Source of the DNA: Deltaproteobacteria bacterium
GTDB lineage: Bacteria > Desulfobacterota > SM23-61
Length of the DNA stretch: 8,328 nt
Reading direction: 5' to 3'
NCBI GenBank assembly: GCA_029857975.1
Contig: JAOUFX010000094.1
Span: forward strand, 1-8,328
In this document: one piece after another, positions 1 through 4,424 of the stretch
Layout: every line of letters begins with the position of its first letter
Numbering within the stretch: position 1 is the first letter of the stretch
Translations under genes and position numbers: made by a program
The notes under the pieces: generated by a model
Database searches by the model: none
What the model saw: the letters and a program-made list of their open reading frames with translations, nothing else
What the model was told of the DNA's origin: nothing

Positions 1-1
1 A

Positions 2-136
2 GAAATACAAAAGCAGTTCATTGCGGGTCGGGAAACCCCGCTTATGATCAAAGTGGGGACCGCGACCTATCCCGACGAGGCCCTTTCTAAAAAAGACCTT
101 TTCCGGAAAGCGAAAGAAAGATTGATGTTCTCGTAA
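2..136 (+). CDS. C-terminal end of a GGDEF-domain protein (probable diguanylate cyclase), 5' truncated
   Basis: An open frame runs from the window edge (first full codon at base 2) to a TAA at 134-136 and gives 44 residues. The segment VGTATYPDEA, followed by a charged helix with the order KDLFRKAKERLM, matches the end of GGDEF domains, where a 'iGiAtyP' strand is followed by the last helix 'eeLlrrADeaLY'. The family makes the second messenger cyclic di-GMP, which commonly controls pili and biofilm formation. The catalytic GG(D/E)EF loop would lie upstream of the window, so activity cannot be judged. The usual closing tyrosine and 'AK' are replaced by Met-Phe-Ser at the very end. It is followed after 14 bp by a palindromic element, so co-transcription with the downstream pilus genes is uncertain. 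The domain call rests on about 30 informative residues. Confidence 0.7.
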   Translation, partial: EIQKQFIAGRETPLMIKVGTATYPDEALSKKDLFRKAKERLMFS

Positions 137-150
137 AAAGTCAAAATTGG

Positions 151-275
151 GATGGCAAAGGAAAAAGCTCCAGATGCCAGGCGCGCAAAATCTGAGGAGC
201 GAAGCGTACTTGCCGGTACGCTGCAACGACGAAGGTGAAGCGCAACGCCGCAGATGGACTTTTTACGAAGCCATC
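151..275. repeat. Imperfect palindromic intergenic element (about 125 bp)
   Basis: The spacer between the GGDEF remnant and the response regulator folds on itself. Outer arms: GATGGC (151-156) pairs with GCCATC (270-275), AAAAAG (162-167) with CTTTTT (259-264), and TCC (169-171) with GGA (256-258). Apex: AGCGTAC (203-209) pairs perfectly with GTACGCT (216-222) around a six-base loop. The middle arms pair only partly. From memory, not a search, elements of this wording ('gcgcgcaaaatctgaggag', 'gatggactttttacga') are dispersed in deltaproteobacterial genomes. It encodes no plausible gene. As RNA it could act as a terminator or processing signal between the two genes. Confidence 0.6.
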
Positions 276-283
276 AAAGATTA

Positions 284-290
284 GGGGGAG
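284..290 (+). promoter_or_regulatory. Ribosome-binding site fixing the response-regulator start
   Basis: The purine tract GGGGGAG lies four bases before the ATG at 295. The frame stays open upstream to an ATG at 235, but that extension lies inside the palindromic element and has no comparable Shine-Dalgarno sequence. The start at 295 also places the receiver's first beta strand right after the N-terminus, as in other CheY-like proteins. Confidence 0.7.
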
Positions 291-294
291 AAAA

Positions 295-672
295 ATGAGT
301 CCAGCCAAAATCCTTATCGTAGATGACGAACTCGATTTGACGGAGACCATTCGATTTTCCCTCGAATTGGAGGGGTGTAACGTATTGGTTGCCTCCAATG
401 GCGAAGAGGGCTTGAATTTAGCTCGCCAAGAGAAACCCGACCTCATCCTTCTGGATCTCATGTTGCCCAAATTGGATGGATACAAAGTATGTCGTCTTTT
501 AAAATTCGATGAACGATACAAGCATATTCCCATCCTGATGCTAACCGCTAAAACCCAGGAGAAGGATAAAATTTTGGGAAAGGAAACCGGAGCGAATGAG
601 TACATTACCAAACCCTTTGACATGGACGAATTAATGGCCAAGATAAAGTCTTATTTGAGCAAACAAGAGTAA
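295..672 (+). CDS. Stand-alone CheY-like response regulator receiver protein
   Basis: This 125-residue protein is a single receiver domain with no DNA-binding or enzymatic output domain. All landmarks are present: the acidic pair Asp10-Asp11 after strand 1 (KILIVDDE), the phospho-acceptor Asp54 in LILLDLMLP, the conserved Thr84 and the Lys106-Pro107 pair (TKPF). It should therefore be phosphorylatable by a histidine kinase and signal through protein contact. It resembles PilH/PilG-type single-domain regulators of pilus systems and the receivers that sit beside pilus genes in deltaproteobacteria, but no partner kinase is in the window. Its stop is only three bases before the PilC start, so the two are almost certainly co-transcribed and probably translationally coupled, which supports a role in controlling this pilus machine. 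The specific function is inferred. Confidence 0.92.
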   Translation: MSPAKILIVDDELDLTETIRFSLELEGCNVLVASNGEEGLNLARQEKPDLILLDLMLPKLDGYKVCRLLKFDERYKHIPILMLTAKTQEKDKILGKETGANEYITKPFDMDELMAKIKSYLSKQE

Positions 673-675
673 TCC

Positions 676-1893
676 ATGCCCAACTTCAGGTACAGAGTAA
701 GGGATAGAATGGGTAAGCCTATTGCGGGGACAATCGACGCCCCCACCCTGCAAATTGCCGGGGAACGGCTTTATCAGTTGGGATATTTGCCCGTCAATAT
801 TGAAGAAGGGAGAAGTACAGATTCTTTCGATATTGCGAAAATCTGGCTGCGATTCCAAAAGGTGAAATTAGAGGAGCTTATCTTCTTCAGCCAGCAACTC
901 TCCACGTTATATAAAGCCGGATTACCTTTGCTTACGGGGCTGGGAAGTTTAGCGGAGCAGACAGAAAATAAAAAGTTTAAACCTATATTGGAGGCAGTTC
1001 GGCGTCAGATTGAAGGAGGAAGTACACTTTTTGAGGCCATGTCTATGTATCCAGATGTTTTTCCTCAGGTTTATACCAATATGGTTCGAGCGGGGGAAAC
1101 TTCGGGAAGGCTGGGGGAATCCCTCGACCGTTTTATTAGCCTTGCCGAGCGCGAAATAAAGACGCGGCAGAGGGTGAAAGAGGCCACCCGTTATCCTAAA
1201 ATCGTCATTTTTTCCGTGCTCATTGCTTTTGCCATCTTACTCACCTTTGTCATTCCGAGGTTTGCTGAAATCTTTGCCCAATTCAAGACTCCCCTACCCC
1301 TTCCTACCCGGGTGATGATCCAAATCAATACAATCTTTCATGCTTATTGGTATCTTGTTTTATCGGCTCTTTTTGGGATCCCCCTGTTGATCAGAAACTA
1401 TTTACGCACGGAAAAAGGGAGGTATTCCTGGGACCGATTCAAAATCCGCATCCCTGTTTTCGGCCCTCTCTTGTTAAAGATCGCTCTCTCCCGGTTTTCC
1501 TATACCTTCGCCATGCTAAACCGCAGCGGGATTCCAATCCTGCAAACCTTGGAGATTACTGCTTCCACGATCAACAATGTGCATCTTGCGCAATCCATCA
1601 CCGAAATCATGCGCAAGGTAAGAGAGGGAAGAAATTTGTCCGATGCCCTCAAAGAGAGCGAAAAGTTTACCCCCCTCGTTATTCAAATGGTTGCGGTGGG
1701 GGAATCTTCCGGGACCTTAGATGAGATGTTAATGAGGATAACCGAGTATTACGACATCGAAGCGGATAATGCCATCAAGAAGTTGTCCACCTATATCGAA
1801 CCCTCTTTAATTCTATTTTTGGGGGTTGTGGTCCTATTGCTGGCGCTGGCTGTTTTTCTTCCCTGGTGGAATATGGCCGCTCTATTCCGGTAA
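676..1893 (+). CDS. pilC: Type IV pilus / type II secretion inner-membrane platform protein (PilC/GspF family)
   Basis: At 405 residues this is a full-length PilC/GspF protein, the polytopic inner-membrane platform that couples the cytoplasmic assembly ATPase to pilin extraction. It has the family's N-terminal cytoplasmic segment (FRYRVRDRMGKPIAGTI), then two copies of the T2SSF helical domain at about residues 68-190 and 270-395. Each copy carries the signature: AGETSGRLGESLDR at 139-152 and VGESSGTLDEMLMR at 341-354. Hydrophobic membrane segments lie at about 175-196, 222-240 and 377-398, the typical three-span topology. It starts three bases after the response-regulator stop with only a weak AAGAG-type ribosome site, consistent with coupling. 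No PilB or PilT ATPase gene is adjacent. PilC and GspF cannot be separated by sequence alone; PilM, PilO and PilP downstream favour PilC. Confidence 0.95.
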   Translation: MPNFRYRVRDRMGKPIAGTIDAPTLQIAGERLYQLGYLPVNIEEGRSTDSFDIAKIWLRFQKVKLEELIFFSQQLSTLYKAGLPLLTGLGSLAEQTENKKFKPILEAVRRQIEGGSTLFEAMSMYPDVFPQVYTNMVRAGETSGRLGESLDRFISLAEREIKTRQRVKEATRYPKIVIFSVLIAFAILLTFVIPRFAEIFAQFKTPLPLPTRVMIQINTIFHAYWYLVLSALFGIPLLIRNYLRTEKGRYSWDRFKIRIPVFGPLLLKIALSRFSYTFAMLNRSGIPILQTLEITASTINNVHLAQSITEIMRKVREGRNLSDALKESEKFTPLVIQMVAVGESSGTLDEMLMRITEYYDIEADNAIKKLSTYIEPSLILFLGVVVLLLALAVFLPWWNMAALFR

Positions 1894-1907
1894 CGATAGG
1901 GATAAGG

Positions 1908-2483
1908 ATGATACTAAAGGAATATAGAGTTGATGAGCAAAAAGGGCTCAAGGGGCAATCCAATTGCGGAATGCCGAATGCGGAATGCGGAATTAATCAA
2001 GCAAAACTCCGAACTCCGAACTATGAACTCCGAACTTCCGCGATTCATAGTCCGCAATCGATGGGGATGACCCTCATAGAAATTATCATGGTCATGGTTA
2101 TCATCGGGATTTTGTCGGTCTTTTTGATTCCTAAATTCAACCTGGACTATTCTTCGGAAGCCGCGCTGAATGGAGCCGCTTACCTGATAGCCTCAGACAT
2201 TCGTTACGCCCAGGAGTTTGCTATGGCCAATCGAGTTTCTAAAACGGTCACCTTCTCTACTAACCCACCTGGCCCGACCGTATACACATTCACCCCTACC
2301 AATAGTTTTGATCCTTCAGGTCAACTCCCATCGGGAGTAACGATTATTAGTAATTTCACGATCACCTTTAATTCTCTGGGGGAGCCGACGACGGGCGGAG
2401 ATGGGTCGGTCACAATTCTCGGGGGGGGACTCACGAAGACGGTCAGCGTTGTGAATTATACAGGGAAGGTGAATATATTGTGA
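1908..2483 (+). CDS. FimT/GspH-like minor prepilin; start uncertain
   Basis: The pilin core begins at the prepilin peptidase site G|MTLIE (cleavage just before the codon at 2067). A hydrophobic helix with Glu at position 5 follows, then YLIASDIRYAQEFAMANR, the pattern of GspH/FimT pseudopilins, and a Gly-rich beta-strand tail ending NYTGKVNIL. This class of minor pilin helps initiate fibres. The start is unclear. In-frame options are ATG 1908 (AGGG six bases upstream, 53-residue leader), ATG 1971 (32-residue leader, no good ribosome site) and ATG 2061 (leader of only Met-Gly). The leader region consists largely of heptanucleotide repeats (1961-2060), so it reads as ECG and ELRT motifs rather than a usual basic leader. 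I chose 1908 for its ribosome site and 14 bp spacing from pilC. Family call about 0.85; start about 0.4. Confidence 0.8.
   Translation: MILKEYRVDEQKGLKGQSNCGMPNAECGINQAKLRTPNYELRTSAIHSPQSMGMTLIEIIMVMVIIGILSVFLIPKFNLDYSSEAALNGAAYLIASDIRYAQEFAMANRVSKTVTFSTNPPGPTVYTFTPTNSFDPSGQLPSGVTIISNFTITFNSLGEPTTGGDGSVTILGGGLTKTVSVVNYTGKVNIL
1961..2060. repeat. Heptanucleotide repeat cassette 1, bounded by short inverted repeats
   Basis: Two 7-bp arrays lie in opposite sense. The first is four copies of TGCGGAA (1965-1992, one copy TGCCGAA). The second is AACTCCG-type units at 2005-2039 (units 1, 2 and 4 exact, AACTATG third, AACTTCC fifth). Rotated and complemented, the two units share five of seven bases, so the arrays can pair as an imperfect hairpin. 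The cassette is bounded by ATTGCGGA (1963-1970) and TCCGCAAT (2051-2058), a perfect 8 bp inverted repeat. It occupies the leader-coding region of the FimT-like gene. Confidence 0.8.
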
Positions 2484-2484
2484 T

Positions 2485-2507
2485 AGTTCGGAGTATTGAG
2501 TTCGGAG
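2485..2507. repeat. Heptanucleotide repeat cassette 2, short and inverted
   Basis: AGTTCGG (2485-2491), AGTATTG (2492-2498), AGTTCGG (2499-2505) and the start of another unit (AG) form a period-7 array. AGTTCGG is the reverse complement of CCGAACT, a rotation of the AACTCCG unit of cassettes 1 and 3, so this is the same repeat in the opposite orientation. It begins two bases after the FimT-like stop and its last bases form the ribosome-binding site of the next pilin. Confidence 0.7.
2503..2507 (+). promoter_or_regulatory. Ribosome-binding site of the PilV-like gene, formed by repeat DNA
   Basis: CGGAG sits eight bases before the ATG at 2516, an ideal Shine-Dalgarno spacing. It selects 2516 over a GTG at 2480 that overlaps the previous gene. 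It also gives the short basic leader Met-Asn-His-Lys-Gly expected of a type IV prepilin. The bases belong to the inverted heptamer array. Confidence 0.7.
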
Positions 2508-2515
2508 CAATTAAA

Positions 2516-2905
2516 ATGAATCACAAGGGCTTCACCCTCATCGAAATTATCATTCTCATTGTCCTGGCCGGCATTCTTCTGCCAGCCATCATTGTTCCTT
2601 TTGCCACCGGCGTCAAAGGGAGTGGGAAACCTGAAATGGTTAATAAAGCCATGTTTCTCACCCAACAGAAGATGGAAGAATTCATGAAATTCAATTATTG
2701 CAATACGGCCCTGAACCCGGTTGCGCTCACTCCTTATAGCAATACGGATTTTCCCAATTACCAATGGCAATGGTCCATTACTTATGTAGATAACAGTTTC
2801 GCTTCTTCAGGCACGGATGTGGATTATAAGATGATTCTGGTTCGGGTGCAAGACCCGGAAAATAGCACCTATGAGCTTACCTCAGTGGTGACAAATTTCC
2901 CTTAA
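2516..2905 (+). CDS. PilV/GspI-like minor prepilin
   Basis: The product is 129 residues with a classical class III signal: a five-residue leader MNHKG, then the mature N-terminus FTLIE with Phe1 and Glu5, and a hydrophobic helix to about residue 30 (IIILIVLAGILLPAIIVPF). Prepilin peptidase would cut after Gly5. The following segment (MVNKAMFLTQQKMEEFMKF) resembles the GspI/PilV pattern in which the helix carries 'A..La.q..E'. The C-terminal half is beta-strand rich, with Asn/Tyr-rich stretches and a single cysteine. Position between a FimT/GspH-like and a PilW/GspJ-like gene supports the PilV/GspI assignment, because the H-I-J-K order is widely conserved. It would be a tip-complex or priming pilin. 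The subclass call rests on position more than on sequence. Confidence 0.82.
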   Translation: MNHKGFTLIEIIILIVLAGILLPAIIVPFATGVKGSGKPEMVNKAMFLTQQKMEEFMKFNYCNTALNPVALTPYSNTDFPNYQWQWSITYVDNSFASSGTDVDYKMILVRVQDPENSTYELTSVVTNFP

Positions 2906-2922
2906 GGGAAAGGGATCAAGAA

Positions 2923-3531
2923 GTGGCCCGATTGCGGATTGTGAATGGTCGATTATGGAATCGTAGCTCCGAAGTCCGAACTCCGAACTCCGAACTTCAA
3001 AGGGGTTTTACCCTAATAGAAATCATCATCGTGATTGTTATTTTATCCATCGTCTCTGTTGTTACGATCAATTTTCTGGCCAATAGCCTAAAGACTTATT
3101 CTATGATGGTGAATCAGAAAGTCCTTTTCGATGAGGGGAAACTGGCGCTGGAGAGAATGTGCCGCGAGATCCGCGATGCGAAAAGTATCACCTTGCCGGC
3201 TTCTGGGAGTTCTGGTAATACGGTCACCTTTACAAGAACCCATGACACCGGTCCTGGTCAGGATACTGCGGATGAAATCATTACCTTTCGGCTGAACGGA
3301 AATATTTTAGAAAAAGTAAAAGTAAACGTAGGTTATGCAATAGCTGGGAATGTATCCTCGTTCACGGTCACACGGGCAACAACAGATGATGAGATTACCA
3401 TGGTGCTCATTCTCTCTTTGGGGACGGGTGAGAATATGACTCAACAGACAAAGGTTTATCCCAAAAACCTTCCCAAGAGTGCGACCTATAAAAACTTTTT
3501 CCAAAACTGGATGGATGAGGTAAGTAGTTGA
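2923..3531 (+). CDS. PilW/GspJ-like minor prepilin with repeat-encoded leader
   Basis: This 202-residue prepilin starts at GTG 2923, with AGGGA seven bases upstream. A 28-residue leader ends in Arg-Gly, then the mature protein begins FTLIE (Phe29, Glu33), followed by a hydrophobic helix (IIIVIVILSIVSVVTINFLA). The next segment, FDEGKLALERMCREIRDAKSI, is characteristic of PilW/GspJ proteins, whose helix ends in 'l..l.r.lR.A'. The rest is beta-rich. Most of the leader is translated heptamer repeat (VRTPNSEL, residues 18-25), so it is much longer than the 5-10 residues typical of type IVa prepilins. Its stop overlaps the next start (TTGA, 3528-3531), showing coupling to the PilX-like gene. Likely role: minor pilin of the priming complex. 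Confidence 0.85.
   Translation: MARLRIVNGRLWNRSSEVRTPNSELQRGFTLIEIIIVIVILSIVSVVTINFLANSLKTYSMMVNQKVLFDEGKLALERMCREIRDAKSITLPASGSSGNTVTFTRTHDTGPGQDTADEIITFRLNGNILEKVKVNVGYAIAGNVSSFTVTRATTDDEITMVLILSLGTGENMTQQTKVYPKNLPKSATYKNFFQNWMDEVSS
2930..2998. repeat. Heptanucleotide repeat cassette 3
   Basis: A period-7 stretch begins GATTGCG, GATTGTG (2930-2943), passes through diverged units (AATGGTC, GATTATG, GAATCGT), and ends in AGCTCCG, AAGTCCG, AACTCCG, AACTCCG and a partial unit (2965-2998). The layout of CGGATT-type units on the left and ACTCCGA-type on the right is the same as in cassette 1. It lies wholly inside the leader-coding part of the PilW-like gene, beginning three codons after its GTG start. 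Confidence 0.78.
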
Positions 3532-4301
3532 AAAAAAATATACTTTTTAATTCAAAAGGAATATCGGTTCTTTTCTTAATCATTGCCATGTTGCTGATCG
3601 TCACAATCGGGTATGTCTTCTCTTACTTGATCCCTTCCAAACAAAAATCCGTGATCTTTCCTATACAGTCCACCCAGGCCTTCTTCATTGCCCAATCCGG
3701 TGTCGAGTTCGCTGTCCGGTACGCTCAGTACAATAACTGGACAACCACGACTTTGCTTAATAATAATATGAATGGCGTTACAAGAAATCTTGGCAATGGA
3801 AGATTTATGCTTACTTATAATTATGCAACTTATGGAGATACCCTCATCTCTGTTGGAGAAGTTCCTGCAAACACTCCAAGAAGGAGCATTCGTATTTCTA
3901 ATTTTACCAGCTTCTTGCAAACCCAGAGTTTGATAATAGATCCATGTTCTCCAGCCCCTTATTATGTCAATCCAAGAACCGACGCAAGATTTTATATTAA
4001 AAACGTTGGGAGTTCAAATGTAACCCTTACTGCTTTCTCAGCTTCTTGGGACGAGCCACCCAACAGACAACTAACCCGTATCACAATGACCTTGGGTGCG
4101 ACTGCCAATACGGTATTCACGGGAACGTACGACAGTGGTTTTCGCAATTTCACCCCTGCTGGAAACAGCCAAACCATAGGTCCTAACCAAGTTATTAGGG
4201 TTGATGTTGTATGGAACCGAAATATTAGTCCCTCTAATTCAATCAATTTTTATTTCTATAATACAAGCGGAAATATGTACACTTTTACATTTTTAATTTA
4301 G
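3528..4301 (+). CDS. PilX/GspK-like minor prepilin with beta-sandwich-like C-terminal part
   Basis: The start is a TTG at 3528 overlapping the previous stop, supported by GAGG (3517-3520) seven bases upstream. It yields a basic leader MKKNILFNSKG. Cleavage after Gly11 gives ISVLFLIIAML; position 5 is Phe, not Glu. Loss of Glu5 is typical of GspK/PilX-class pilins, which can cap the fibre tip. The helix is followed by QAFFIAQSGVEFAVRYAQY (50-68), the conserved PilX N-terminal pattern. Residues about 135-257 form a beta-rich region (ARFYIKNVGSSNVTLTAF; NQVIRVDVVW) resembling Ig-like or CARDB-like adhesion modules, though this is a pattern judgement. This part looks richer in A+T than the downstream pil genes. 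The 257-residue length suits a PilX with an added module. A possible role in surface attachment is inferred. Confidence 0.78.
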   Translation: MKKNILFNSKGISVLFLIIAMLLIVTIGYVFSYLIPSKQKSVIFPIQSTQAFFIAQSGVEFAVRYAQYNNWTTTTLLNNNMNGVTRNLGNGRFMLTYNYATYGDTLISVGEVPANTPRRSIRISNFTSFLQTQSLIIDPCSPAPYYVNPRTDARFYIKNVGSSNVTLTAFSASWDEPPNRQLTRITMTLGATANTVFTGTYDSGFRNFTPAGNSQTIGPNQVIRVDVVWNRNISPSNSINFYFYNTSGNMYTFTFLI

Positions 4302-4351
4302 ATCCGGAGGGTGATGTTTTACCGCCTTGTTAAATATGGGTTAGCATGAAG

Positions 4352-4372
4352 CGTTGGCATTTATTGCCAACG
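4352..4372 (+). other. Perfect 8 bp hairpin in the pilX-pilM spacer
   Basis: CGTTGGCA (4352-4359) and TGCCAACG (4365-4372) pair perfectly around the five-base loop TTTAT. No run of T follows (the next bases are AAGACGAT), so it is not a standard intrinsic terminator. It could be an mRNA processing or stability element separating expression of the pilins from the assembly genes. The 123 bp spacer also holds two tiny reading frames (see findings) and the pilM ribosome site AAGGA (4410-4414). Confidence 0.5.
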
Positions 4373-4424
4373 AAGACGATACCAATCAAGGGCATCGCTC
4401 CCGGCAAAAAAGGACAGATGTGAT

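Noticed and set aside
235..294. N-terminal extension of the response regulator from ATG 235
   Set aside because: The 20 extra residues come from the palindromic repeat, lack a ribosome site, and the receiver fold begins at residue 22 of that version; ATG 295 has a strong ribosome site.
1347..1724. 125-codon forward frame inside pilC
   Set aside because: It is out of frame with an intact, motif-complete PilC and its product has no recognisable features; a shadow frame.
1961..2998. CRISPR array interpretation of the repeats
   Set aside because: Repeat period is 7 bp with no unique spacers, far below CRISPR repeat and spacer lengths, and no cas genes are present.
4355..4367. Possible sigma-54 promoter (TGGCA...TTGC) upstream of pilM
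   Set aside because: Only eight bases separate the GG and GC dinucleotides; sigma-54 sites need ten. The motif is explained by the perfect hairpin at 4352-4372.
4302..4424. Cyclic di-GMP riboswitch (GEMM type) in the pilX-pilM spacer, given the GGDEF gene nearby
   Set aside because: I could not match the conserved GEMM core or its tetraloop-receptor pairing; only a simple hairpin is visible.
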